Below the pieces are notes generated by a model. It was not told the DNA's origin and searched no databases. It was given only the letters and a program-made list of their open reading frames with translations. Both the position numbers and the translations under genes were made by a program. DNA of 36,555 nucleotides from a virus: positions 1-36,555 of the IMG/VR virus record IMGVR_UViG_3300044998_000785, one strand, 5' to 3'. Below are positions 24,501-31,692 of this stretch, one piece after another; within the stretch, counting starts at the first letter, position 1, and each line of letters begins with the position of its first letter.

Positions 24501-24789
24501 AAAAATCTAATAAATCATTCACTTTGGTTCTTCGCATAATGCGATAAGCCAAAGTTTGAGCCGGTCCGCTACCTTGTTTACTCAGCTGCATAAGTTTCTT
24601 TTCAAATTCAATATTAATCTCGCCACGGCCTGTGTAAAAAGCAATATGTATATCGCTTTCCTTATTCATCAGTTCCATTCGAAACTGCATGTAATCCAAC
24701 TGCATAATAGTAGCAATGTCTTTAACAGACTGACCGGGTAGCTTAGCCAGCTCTATTAGTTCTATTTTTTGCTCATCGGTTAGTTTCAT
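24493..24789 (-). CDS. Small helix-turn-helix protein, second small-terminase candidate
   Basis: 98 residues; EQKIELIELAKLPGQSVKDIATIM followed by DYMQFRMELM resembles a helix-turn-helix in which a short terminase-like domain scans for a site. The C-terminal half has Gly-Ser linker GSGPAQTLAYRIMRRT. It is coupled by an ATGA overlap to the PLD-like gene before it and overlaps the next gene by 8 bases. It may be a DNA-binding part of the packaging complex. Confidence 0.6.
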   Translation of the reverse strand: MKLTDEQKIELIELAKLPGQSVKDIATIMQLDYMQFRMELMNKESDIHIAFYTGRGEINIEFEKKLMQLSKQGSGPAQTLAYRIMRRTKVNDLLDFYG

Positions 24790-25379
24790 TCAAATAGTTC
24801 ACCTTTCTCAATCATGGCATTAAGCCATGTATCACGATGTTGCTCAGCAACACCATTGTTTATGGATATTACACCCGATTCTATCCGCTTTTTATTTGTA
24901 TAGTTGGCACTGCCATTTACTGCTATCTGCCACTTATCGTTAATAATCAGCGTAACCTTGGCATGACATGGATAAAGCCTTAACCTGCTCACACTTTGTT
25001 TTGCCAGATGAAAAGCTTCCGGATGCCGGTTCGTGCTTCTGAAATCAAAAAGACCATGCAGCTCGGTTATCAATCCCTTTTCAGTAAGGTCGGTTAAATA
25101 CCTGGCCCCTTCCTCGCTTATGCTCCAAGTAGCTATATACACAACAGCTGGTCCTGTTCGTTGCAAAATATAATCAAGCAGCTCATGCATGCTCCACTCA
25201 ACCATGCATGCGAAATGAATATTGCGCCCCGGCAATAAGTCGCCAATCACATCTTCAATACGTTCATAATGGCGCAACAGCGCAAATGCATTATCTGCAC
25301 TCCCATCTGCAAACGAAACCGATTGCTTTTCGCTGGGCAAATCATCTACCTTTATCTCCGATACTTTAAGCAGGCTCAT
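24786..25379 (-). CDS. PLD-like protein with a single HKD-type motif
   Basis: This 197-residue protein has the C-terminal part of a phospholipase D fold: HAKVTLIIND, then GSANYTNKKRIESG (about 140-170), in which His, Lys and the GS-N motif form half of an HKD active site. The N-terminal half has strands and VYIATWSISEEG. Proteins with one motif act as dimers and include nucleases and phosphodiesterases. The spacing of the acidic residue differs from the standard HxKx4D. Its location between head genes and terminase suggests a DNA-processing role during packaging, but this is inference. Confidence 0.7.
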   Translation of the reverse strand: MSLLKVSEIKVDDLPSEKQSVSFADGSADNAFALLRHYERIEDVIGDLLPGRNIHFACMVEWSMHELLDYILQRTGPAVVYIATWSISEEGARYLTDLTEKGLITELHGLFDFRSTNRHPEAFHLAKQSVSRLRLYPCHAKVTLIINDKWQIAVNGSANYTNKKRIESGVISINNGVAEQHRDTWLNAMIEKGELFE

Positions 25380-26065
25380 AATTCATTCAATCTTGCTTCT
25401 ACCTGAACCAGCACATGCCGCTGAGCATCATAATTCGACTGCCGTTGTGCCTTTTTTACTGGGTCGCTTTCCTGGTCAATCTTTTTTTTCTCTTTGCTAA
25501 GCCATGGGCGCAGGTTTTTCTGTTTCTGAATAAGCTCCGGCACACTCATCTGAGCAATATCTTCGCTTATGCCTACCATATTTGTTTCCGGCCACCGCCC
25601 GTGTTGCTCATAGTAGTTTATATCATCCCACAGCTCGCGGTTGCGTTTCATTGCGCGGATGATAAACAGGCAAGCCGTACGCCTCATTTCCGGGTCTGTG
25701 CTATTGGTAACAGCTCTGGCTGCACCTGCAGCCTTGTATAAGCTTGATGCAATCTGTTTTTTCTCGTGTAGTTCATTGCTGTCAAGGGATAGTAATGCCT
25801 CGTTTGGCAATTCTTTCTTTTCAACGACTTGTTTTGTCGTTTTGACCGGGGCAATAATCACCGGCTTATCTATATCATCAAGAATCACATCAATGCCATT
25901 TCTTAACAACCGGTGCAGGCATAGCTTGGCCTTATTGAGCAACACTGTTTCGTTTGAACGGTCATAACGAGTTTTACGCGACCAGGATCCTAATCCGTGG
26001 TATTTTTCGTAAAACAATACGGCATCTTTATAAGTAAGGCAATGTATTTTATCGCTTAATTTCAT
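25376..26065 (-). CDS. Unknown 229-residue protein in the terminase operon
   Basis: No recognised family. It begins MKLSDKIHCLTYKDAVLFYEK, has a basic first third (WSRKTRYDR), a Lys/Glu/Pro-rich linker around 75-90, and a C-terminal part with charged helices (KKKIDQESDPVKKAQRQSNY) suggesting a coiled coil. Coupled by ATGA overlaps to the glycosyltransferase gene before and the PLD-like gene after it. Confidence 0.65.
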   Translation of the reverse strand: MKLSDKIHCLTYKDAVLFYEKYHGLGSWSRKTRYDRSNETVLLNKAKLCLHRLLRNGIDVILDDIDKPVIIAPVKTTKQVVEKKELPNEALLSLDSNELHEKKQIASSLYKAAGAARAVTNSTDPEMRRTACLFIIRAMKRNRELWDDINYYEQHGRWPETNMVGISEDIAQMSVPELIQKQKNLRPWLSKEKKKIDQESDPVKKAQRQSNYDAQRHVLVQVEARLNEL

Positions 26066-26688
26066 CTAGTCTGTACATCAGAACGGTCTTTGAGTTGACC
26101 AACAGCACAGGGCTTAATAGCGTAAAATTTAATACACTTCTGTTTCAGCACTTTAAATGTGAGTTGAACATCTACCTGGTCATTTATTTTTTTCAGCCCA
26201 TCCAGTAATTTAATAATAGTATTTCGCCCATTTATAGCATAGCATTGCGTGCCCCAATTGTGACCGGGAATAACCCAATATTCATTAACAGGAATTTCTG
26301 TTTTACGATACTTCTCATACACATTTGCGTAGCTATAACCTAAGTAAAGGAATTCCCAATCATCAGGAACAATAGGCACTGCGTGGTTCATTAAGCCATT
26401 GAAACCAGTTATAAATGTAAGGTCATCCTCAAATATCAATATCCTTTCATACCCCATTCGTAAAGCTTCCTGCAGTATCATATAATGGCTCAAGTAGCAT
26501 CCTACCATACCATATGTCAATCTTTCGTTATCGCACTTTATGCCTAACTCACGTGCATCTATTGCCGGGAAAAAATCAACTTTTAGGTTTACTTTTTCAA
26601 ACTGTGCCTCCGCATGTTTACGCCTATCCAATCTGCGCGTAAGGTTAAGGCAATACACTTTATCGAAACCTAATTTTAGCAGGCTCAT
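26062..26688 (-). CDS. Glycosyltransferase family 25 protein
   Basis: This 208-residue protein has the GT25 signatures VYCLNLTRRLDRRK (11-24), GCYLSHYMIL (about 63-72) and LIFEDDLTF (about 84-92), the last with the acidic metal/nucleotide-sugar binding residues. Members move sugars (often galactose) to lipopolysaccharide or to proteins. In this late operon beside a methyltransferase, the target could be a capsid or tail protein, phage DNA, or the host envelope. Its start overlaps the methyltransferase stop (ATGA), and its first 13 bases are identical to those at the PLD-like gene start. Confidence 0.88.
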   Translation of the reverse strand: MSLLKLGFDKVYCLNLTRRLDRRKHAEAQFEKVNLKVDFFPAIDARELGIKCDNERLTYGMVGCYLSHYMILQEALRMGYERILIFEDDLTFITGFNGLMNHAVPIVPDDWEFLYLGYSYANVYEKYRKTEIPVNEYWVIPGHNWGTQCYAINGRNTIIKLLDGLKKINDQVDVQLTFKVLKQKCIKFYAIKPCAVGQLKDRSDVQTR

Positions 26689-27239
26689 AACTTATCAAAA
26701 ACGAATATTGATACCTTAAACCTCCAGCAATTATCATTATGATTACGTAGTTCTTGGGTTAAGGTTTCGTTTAGAGCGAAACCCCGTTTTTCCAGCTGCT
26801 GAATAATGTACTTATTCGGTTGTTCGTTCACATGACCTCTGCCACCCTGGCCCGGAACAGCCCAACTTATTACCAATCTTCCCTCGCATACAGCCGTAAT
26901 GTTATCAATAAACTGCTGTTCATTAGCCTTAGGGATATGCTCACCGACCTCCATACACAACACCTGCCCCTTAATACTGTCTGGTAGTGGCTCAGTCAAA
27001 TCATGTGTAATGATTTGCTTAAAAATGGAAATTTCGTGAATACCCTCCGTACCTTCATAGGCAGTAACACTAAAGCCCTTACTTGATAAGTGATGAGCAT
27101 AAAAACCCAAACCACAACCTAAATCGAGAACCGGCATACGCTTTGTAAAAACTCTTTCAAGCTTACGAGCCAGTTCTAATGAATGGAAATGACCTTTCTT
27201 GGCCTCTTCTACATCCCAAATGCCACTGTTATTAATCAT
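26685..27239 (-). CDS. Class I SAM-dependent methyltransferase
   Basis: This 184-residue protein contains the SAM-binding motif VLDLGCGLGFYAHHL (about 37-51), an acidic post-I residue in VTAYEGTEG, and strand IV region VLCMEVGEHIPK. The fold suits a small-molecule, sugar or protein methyltransferase rather than a DNA methylase, as no NPPY or PC motif is seen. The start at 27239 (ATG) is preferred to an in-frame TTG at 27263, because the promoter's -7 box at 27244-27251 would otherwise be inside the gene. First gene of the terminase operon. Confidence 0.82.
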   Translation of the reverse strand: MINNSGIWDVEEAKKGHFHSLELARKLERVFTKRMPVLDLGCGLGFYAHHLSSKGFSVTAYEGTEGIHEISIFKQIITHDLTEPLPDSIKGQVLCMEVGEHIPKANEQQFIDNITAVCEGRLVISWAVPGQGGRGHVNEQPNKYIIQQLEKRGFALNETLTQELRNHNDNCWRFKVSIFVFDKL

Positions 27240-27243
27240 ACCT

Positions 27244-27279
27244 GCAATTTCGCACTGTGGCAATTGCCATTAAAGGACA
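27244..27279 (-). promoter_or_regulatory. Phage late-type promoter before the methyltransferase-terminase operon
   Basis: Minus strand: TGTCCTTTA (27279-27271), 19 bases, GAAATTGC (27251-27244). It begins four bases past the terminator of the upstream gene. The ATG lies 5 bases past the -7 box, so the message would be almost leaderless. Confidence 0.6.
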
Positions 27280-27282
27280 ACA

Positions 27283-27308
27283 AAAAAGCCCCATTACTGG
27301 GGCTTTTT
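27283..27308 (-). terminator. Terminator of the secreted-protein gene
   Basis: AAAAAGCCCC and GGGGCTTTTT enclose a six-base loop, followed on the minus strand by a T run. Symmetric, so it could work on both strands. Confidence 0.88.
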
Positions 27309-27325
27309 ATTTACCTAAATAAAAA

Positions 27326-27697
27326 TTAGCATAATCGTTGATACACAAACACACCATGAGTAAGATTGTTAGGTGGCCTCGATTCATAACGAGAGTATTT
27401 CATACCATGCCTAGCAATGGGCTTACCCCACATGTAATGTTTAAATTCATTCGAAGGCAATTCGGCTGTAGTATCATTTTTAATCGCCAGTATGCCACAC
27501 CAGGAATCATCAATGGGTGATATAACATAATCAACCTGCGCGTTTACGCACGACAGTTTAATAATATCAACCATGTCCATTTTCGGTGCATCCAGCACGA
27601 TAACGTTACGTTCCGATTCAATTGGCACAGCAACCGGACAACTGTGTACCGCTACTACCCCTAGGGCAAAAGCAAGTAATGATAAAAATTTGCGCAT
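27326..27697 (-). CDS. Small secreted protein, own transcription unit
   Basis: 123 residues with a clear signal peptide (MRKFLSLLAFALGVVAVHS) and probable cleavage near HSC; the Cys at 20 would also allow lipidation. The mature part has four more Cys and a C-terminal YQRLC, suggesting disulfides in the periplasm. It is expressed alone between a late-type promoter and a terminator. As a late secreted phage protein it might act in lysis or in blocking superinfection; no family recognised. Confidence 0.68.
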   Translation of the reverse strand: MRKFLSLLAFALGVVAVHSCPVAVPIESERNVIVLDAPKMDMVDIIKLSCVNAQVDYVISPIDDSWCGILAIKNDTTAELPSNEFKHYMWGKPIARHGMKYSRYESRPPNNLTHGVFVYQRLC

Positions 27698-27726
27698 AAA
27701 TTTTCGCTTAGTGAATAAAAGGAAAT

Positions 27727-27762
27727 CAAAAATGCCAATAACCTCTTACCCTTTAAAGGACA
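27727..27762 (-). promoter_or_regulatory. Phage late-type promoter before the secreted-protein gene
   Basis: Minus strand: TGTCCTTTA (27762-27754), 19 bases, CATTTTTG (27734-27727). The upstream box overlaps the last codons of the preceding gene. The start codon is 30 bases past the -7 box. Confidence 0.6.
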
Positions 27763-28012
27763 CACTCGATTTGCGCAGCATCCACAAGCTCATGCCATCT
27801 TTGCTATACATTTCAAAACCGCCTTTCACCATTTCATTAAAAACAGCAGCATCGGTTATTTGCTCCGAATCCGGCACCATGTTCAAAAACATTTGCTTGA
27901 GCTGCTCAGTACTCAGCAGCTCATCACTATCCTTAATATCAAAACAAGGCATGAAATGTCTAGCAACTATGCGCTCATAGGCATATGTAACAGATTCCGG
28001 TGTTGTACTCAT
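27746..28012 (-). CDS. Unknown 88-residue protein behind a structured leader
   Basis: The frame is open for 52 more codons upstream, but these would run through the leader hairpins and look unlike protein (aromatic-rich, no pattern), so the ATG at 28012 (MSTTPESVTYAYERIV) is chosen. The protein is acidic, mainly helical (STEQLKQMFLNMVPDSEQITD) and ends LRKSSVSFKG. No family recognised. It follows its own promoter and leader and precedes the secreted-protein unit. Confidence 0.6.
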   Translation of the reverse strand: MSTTPESVTYAYERIVARHFMPCFDIKDSDELLSTEQLKQMFLNMVPDSEQITDAAVFNEMVKGGFEMYSKDGMSLWMLRKSSVSFKG

Positions 28013-28028
28013 ACACGTAAAATATGGT

Positions 28029-28133
28029 GTCAGGGTGTGCTGTATTTCCCAATGGGAGAATATGCCGAAGGTTACCCACACGGCCACCCTGACGTATGAT
28101 TTTAATACACCAGGATCATCGGGAAATACAGCA
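28029..28133 (-). promoter_or_regulatory. Structured 5' leader, pseudoknot-like
   Basis: Two inverted repeats interlock: GTCAGGGTG (28029-28037) with CACCCTGAC (28085-28093), and a 13-base arm TGCTGTATTTCCC (28038-28050) with its perfect complement at 28121-28133. The order a-b-a'-b' is that of a pseudoknot. On the minus strand the predicted transcript starts close to 28133, so the RNA would begin with one arm of the longer helix. The start codon of the gene follows 17 bases after the structure. It could be a cis-regulatory element or a stand-alone phage RNA. Confidence 0.55.
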
Positions 28134-28136
28134 ATG

Positions 28137-28144
28137 CAAACATA
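28137..28144 (-). promoter_or_regulatory. -7 box of the structured-leader unit
   Basis: TATGTTTG on the minus strand matches TAnnTTTG. No TTG is found at the 19-base distance (GCG instead), so an activator or weak expression is possible. Confidence 0.5.
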
Positions 28145-28150
28145 CCATAA

Positions 28151-28176
28151 AAAAGTAAAAGGCCGCATAAGCGGCC
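28151..28176 (-). terminator. Terminator of the capsid operon
   Basis: GGCCGC and GCGGCC enclose a four-base loop, followed on the minus strand by a T-rich run (TTTTACTTTTTT). It lies 39 bases past the stop codon of the 190-residue virion protein gene. Confidence 0.82.
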
Positions 28177-28214
28177 CCTTACCAACATTAACATATGAAA
28201 AAACCTAGCTACAA

Positions 28215-28787
28215 CTAGTCTACGTAAGTGCTTTCATCTTCAGCACCAGAGCTGCCATATTCAGGCGCTAGTTCAATGTCGCCCTCATAAAACTGCATAC
28301 CCAGTTGGTTAGCTTCTGCAGTAAATGCAAAACCTTTACGGCCAGATGCCGGTGTGGCACTATCATAGTTTGCACTTACAATAGCGGGATAATCTTCGCT
28401 ACCCAGCTGCAAACGTTTGCCAGTGTTAGGGTCTTTAAATAAAAAGATGAACTCATCATTTTGCGCCTGACGGTCAAACTCAGCAGCTGCCTTTGATGTA
28501 CCCGGGTAGAAAAATTCAGCTTTAGCTTTCTTGCTACGGCCGGCAATTTCGCCCTGGCTTTCCAGCATTTTCTTTACACTTTCAATAGTGGCGAATGCTT
28601 TATGAAAGCCATAGCCATCTTTAAAGGTGTGCGAACCATCAATAGTCACACTGTCGCCAGGTGCGGTTGTGGTTTTCAGTTTCTTAATTACAGCGAAATA
28701 ATCAAGCGGTGCAAACAGTACTTCTACTGCCATGCCACCCATGTTGTCCATTCCGCGCTTGCGTGGGAGTGAAAAATAGTTTCTCAT
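28215..28787 (-). CDS. Putative virion protein (tail tube or head component)
   Basis: This 190-residue protein is beta-rich in its second half (GRKGFAFTAEANQLGMQFYEGD) and ends in a Gly/Ser linker and the tail EDESTYVD, closely like the end of the capsid protein (DENETFVD). It is the last gene of the capsid unit. The pattern and position suit a tail tube, decoration or head-completion protein. No enzyme motif is seen. The start at 28787 follows the preceding gene by 19 bases. Confidence 0.6.
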   Translation of the reverse strand: MRNYFSLPRKRGMDNMGGMAVEVLFAPLDYFAVIKKLKTTTAPGDSVTIDGSHTFKDGYGFHKAFATIESVKKMLESQGEIAGRSKKAKAEFFYPGTSKAAAEFDRQAQNDEFIFLFKDPNTGKRLQLGSEDYPAIVSANYDSATPASGRKGFAFTAEANQLGMQFYEGDIELAPEYGSSGAEDESTYVD

Positions 28788-28806
28788 TGTATTGATCGAT
28801 TAATTG

Positions 28807-29118
28807 TTATTTGAATGAGAATTTGCTGAAAGTAAGCTCTACGCCTTCTTCCAGTTCGCCATCGTAATCAGCTATAGTGTTGCCACCATATACCGATACA
28901 GGCTTACCCATCAGAACAGATGTAGCCAACTCGTTGGCTACTATCAAACTGGCTTTGCCTTCGCCCTCATCTTTCACCAGCACCTTACCGGTGCCTTTGT
29001 TTTCACCCTCAATGATGAGATTGGCTTCAGCTTCGAAAACATCACCTGCAGCAGCTACAGGCTTTTTACCTTTTTTGGCCGACTTAACTTTCGGCCCAAG
29101 TATTACGTGCAATGGCAT
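28807..29118 (-). CDS. Small basic protein after the capsid gene, possible decoration protein
   Basis: 103 residues; the first 25 are very basic (GPKVKSAKKGKKPVAAAG), followed by strands with alternating charged residues (AEANLIIEGENKGTGKVLV). Genes right after the capsid gene often encode capsid-stabilising or decoration proteins of this size; the basic tail could touch packaged DNA. Unassigned by family. Confidence 0.6.
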   Translation of the reverse strand: MPLHVILGPKVKSAKKGKKPVAAAGDVFEAEANLIIEGENKGTGKVLVKDEGEGKASLIVANELATSVLMGKPVSVYGGNTIADYDGELEEGVELTFSKFSFK

Positions 29119-29138
29119 ATTTGTTTTGAGTATTAAAG

Positions 29139-29164
29139 CCCCGCAGTATTGCTACCGCGGGGCA
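29139..29164 (-). terminator. GC-rich hairpin between capsid and decoration-like genes
   Basis: GCCCCGC pairs with GCGGGGC around a 12-base loop; on the minus strand a weak T tract (TTTAATAC) follows. As it lies directly behind the capsid gene it probably lets only part of the transcripts go on, or protects the capsid message from 3' decay, favouring high capsid output. Confidence 0.65.
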
Positions 29165-29172
29165 TAGGTTAA

Positions 29173-30198
29173 TTAATCAACAAAGGTTTCATTTTCGTCT
29201 CCGCCACCCGATCCTGAGTTGCTCAGGTTATTTGTCCAAACAAGCTTGTTAAACTCAAAGCCGTAAGCTTCGTGGAAATCACCATAGATGGTAACTTCAT
29301 CAACATCGAACACAAACGTTTTCAAAGTACCAGCCTGATCAGTCTTTTTGTCAACGATACGCACCAAATTCATTTTCGGAGTAGCAAACGCACGCTTACT
29401 GCCAATCATGGATATTTCAGGAATGATACGAATGCTTGTGCCTGGCAAATACTGATTGCTCAAATCTTCAGTATTAACATGTGCACCGATTGCAGCCTCA
29501 CGACCTGCTTTATAAAACTCATAAATCTCTGGTGCGATGTATAAGTTCATCGGGCGGAAACGGAATTTAGGGTGTATGCCCAATTTAAAATCAACCGACA
29601 ACTGTTCGTAAACAGAAGGGTCTTCTACAAGTGCACCACTGATATTGATCCCGTTTATTTTTTTATCGTCATCAGATTCTTCCAAACCGGCTTCCAACAC
29701 TTCACCATAACCATTTACCGCATTTTCAGCAGGATTGGCCTGGTTGTTGGTTGGGGCAACATATTTGCCTTTATATAGCTGTTTGAATATGCGATCTTCT
29801 TGTGCCTGACGAGTTACCATATCAAGCATTAGTATTACGATATCCTGGTCGGTAATCGTTTTTTCTTCGTCAAACATTGCGCCCTCTATTGTACCCACCA
29901 ATTCATCAGGCTTGATGCCTGTATAAATCATATGCCTACGCTGAATGGTTTCTGCAGGTACTAAAGAAAGGTCGCCTTTCTTTACTTTATCACGCACCCA
30001 TCCTTGCAATACTTCCGTCATAAAAGCATTGCTACCGTAATACACCTGATCTTTCTGCACCCCGGACTGAACACGGCAATGACTTAGTAAGTCAGATTTT
30101 ACCTCAAACTGAGCCATCAGTTGAGAGTAGATGTTTTTGCGTTTTGCTGCTGCTATTTTATCAAATGCTTCAGCAATTTTGTTTGGATTAAGTCCCAT
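29173..30198 (-). CDS. Major capsid protein
   Basis: This 341-residue protein shows a P-type phage capsid pattern: an N-terminal helical arm (NKIAEAFDKIAAAKRKNIYSQ), a region with STIRIIPE-like strands (YLPGTSIRIIPEISMIGSKR), RPMNLYIAPEIYEFYKAGRE, and a C-terminal part with KTFVFDVDEVTIYGDFHE. It lies right behind the protease-scaffold gene, as expected for an HK97-type capsid operon. The last residues (SGSGGGDENETFVD) are a flexible acidic tail shared with the 190-residue virion protein. Confidence 0.8.
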   Translation of the reverse strand: MGLNPNKIAEAFDKIAAAKRKNIYSQLMAQFEVKSDLLSHCRVQSGVQKDQVYYGSNAFMTEVLQGWVRDKVKKGDLSLVPAETIQRRHMIYTGIKPDELVGTIEGAMFDEEKTITDQDIVILMLDMVTRQAQEDRIFKQLYKGKYVAPTNNQANPAENAVNGYGEVLEAGLEESDDDKKINGINISGALVEDPSVYEQLSVDFKLGIHPKFRFRPMNLYIAPEIYEFYKAGREAAIGAHVNTEDLSNQYLPGTSIRIIPEISMIGSKRAFATPKMNLVRIVDKKTDQAGTLKTFVFDVDEVTIYGDFHEAYGFEFNKLVWTNNLSNSGSGGGDENETFVD

Positions 30199-30230
30199 CT
30201 TATTAAATTTATTATTGGTTTACGATTGAA

Positions 30231-31640
30231 TTAGCGCTGCAGTTCGCTGATAGGCGTTGGAGTAAATCCGGGAATTTCGCTAGTCTCTGCAGCTTCTTTT
30301 TCCTTTTCAGCTTTCAGTTTAGCAGCCTCACCGGAATCACCTTTTTCAAGTTCAGTAATCTTATCGTTTGCCGCTTTCAAATCAGCCTGCGCTTTGGTAA
30401 GGTTTTCCTCGGCAGTAGTTTTAGCTGCGTTGGCAGCATCAAGATCAGCAATAAGCTTCACTACTTTATCAGCAGTTGCTTTGCCAGCATCGGCAGCAGC
30501 ATCAGCTACGCCCTGGTTGTACATGCTTTCCGTAACTATCATTACGTTCTCAATGCCATTGGCTTTGAGTTCTGCCTGAATGGCTTCCACCTCATCAGTG
30601 GTAATTTCTTCAGCAGCCTTTCCTTTAAGTGCTGAAAGTTTGGGGAACTTGTTTCCGAACATATTCGTTGTTGTTTTAGATGTTGCTTTATTTCGTTTGC
30701 CACGCACACGGCTATATGTACCTTCCACAGCATGTTCAATGCTGCCTATGCGGTCGGCCAGTCCTATTTCAATGGCCTGATCAGCGAAATACATTTTGCC
30801 GGTAAACGGATCACCTGCATCAGGGTTAAGCTGTGCAGCACGGTTAGATTTAATTGCATTAATAAACTCCTGTGCAATAAATGCCAGTTCGCCTTTCACG
30901 GCTTTATAATCACCTTTCAGTGCATCGCGATAGTCTTTGTTTTTATCGGTGCTTTGCGGGGCATATATCTCATGCAGCTTAATACCCTTTTGCTCAAAAA
31001 AACCGGTGTAATCCGCCAAAGTGGTAAGTACTCCAATGCTACCTAGCATATCTGTTTTCTGGCTCACCACTATTTCATCAGCAGCACTGGCTATCCACAT
31101 TGCTGCCGATGCGGCCATGCCATCATCAATATATGCAGTCACGGGCTTTTCGCTTTGCAGTATGGCATCAACCAAAGTTTGTGTGCCATCCACCATTCCA
31201 CCCGGTGAATCTATTTGCAAAATGATTCCCGCAATATTGGGAGCATCGTTTGCCTCTTTTACCCAACGGGCCATATCACTGGTGCCTGCTATGCCGCAAT
31301 CGTAGTATTTACTCACAGCACCTATCACGGGTATCAAAGCCAGTGAGTTTTTTGGTGCCTCATTGAATGAACGCCAAAATGAAGCACGCACAGTTGAGCC
31401 TTGCACCTGCAACACACGCGGGTTATACATATTGGCTTCAATGTATTGCTCGGCAGTCATGCGATCGGGCAACACATCAGGCACATCAATGCCATAGCTC
31501 ATTTGTGATTTGCCGCTTGGCATCACTGCGGCATCAGTTGTAAGCAGCTGATGCACCAGGGCTATATTGTTTTGCACCCATTGCGGGTCAATAAGCCATG
31601 GGCGGCTAAGAATGGACGATATAAGTTTGTAATTGCGCAT
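30231..31640 (-). CDS. S49-family prohead protease fused to a scaffold
   Basis: The 469-residue protein has a SppA/ClpP-like serine protease in the first 300 residues. IQLIDSPGGMVDGT-type sequence (IDSPGGMVDG) forms the oxyanion part, and the nucleophile Ser lies in DDGMAASAAMWIASAADEI. A LGSIGVLT segment follows. After about residue 310 comes a scaffold-like region of Ala/Lys/Glu-rich coiled coil (AAKTTAEENLTKAQADLKAAND) and a short end SELQR. It would organise the prohead and then cut itself and the capsid arms. Such fusions are common in tailed phages. First gene of the capsid unit. Confidence 0.88.
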   Translation of the reverse strand: MRNYKLISSILSRPWLIDPQWVQNNIALVHQLLTTDAAVMPSGKSQMSYGIDVPDVLPDRMTAEQYIEANMYNPRVLQVQGSTVRASFWRSFNEAPKNSLALIPVIGAVSKYYDCGIAGTSDMARWVKEANDAPNIAGIILQIDSPGGMVDGTQTLVDAILQSEKPVTAYIDDGMAASAAMWIASAADEIVVSQKTDMLGSIGVLTTLADYTGFFEQKGIKLHEIYAPQSTDKNKDYRDALKGDYKAVKGELAFIAQEFINAIKSNRAAQLNPDAGDPFTGKMYFADQAIEIGLADRIGSIEHAVEGTYSRVRGKRNKATSKTTTNMFGNKFPKLSALKGKAAEEITTDEVEAIQAELKANGIENVMIVTESMYNQGVADAAADAGKATADKVVKLIADLDAANAAKTTAEENLTKAQADLKAANDKITELEKGDSGEAAKLKAEKEKEAAETSEIPGFTPTPISELQR

Positions 31641-31650
31641 TATGGCAATA

Positions 31651-31686
31651 CAAATTTTTCACATCATTATAAAATGATAAAGGACA
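31651..31686 (-). promoter_or_regulatory. Phage late-type promoter before the capsid unit
   Basis: Minus strand: TGTCCTTTA (31686-31678), 19 bases, AAAATTTG (31658-31651), identical in both boxes to the tape measure promoter. The start codon is 11 bases past the -7 box. Confidence 0.68.
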
Positions 31687-31692
31687 GTGATA

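Noticed and set aside
27860-28099. Plus-strand frame of 79 codons over the structured leader
   Set aside because: It overlaps the minus-strand gene and the inverted repeats; no sign of coding.
28013-28168. N-terminal extension of the 88-residue gene
   Set aside because: The extra 52 codons cover the pseudoknot-like repeats and lie partly before the predicted transcript start.
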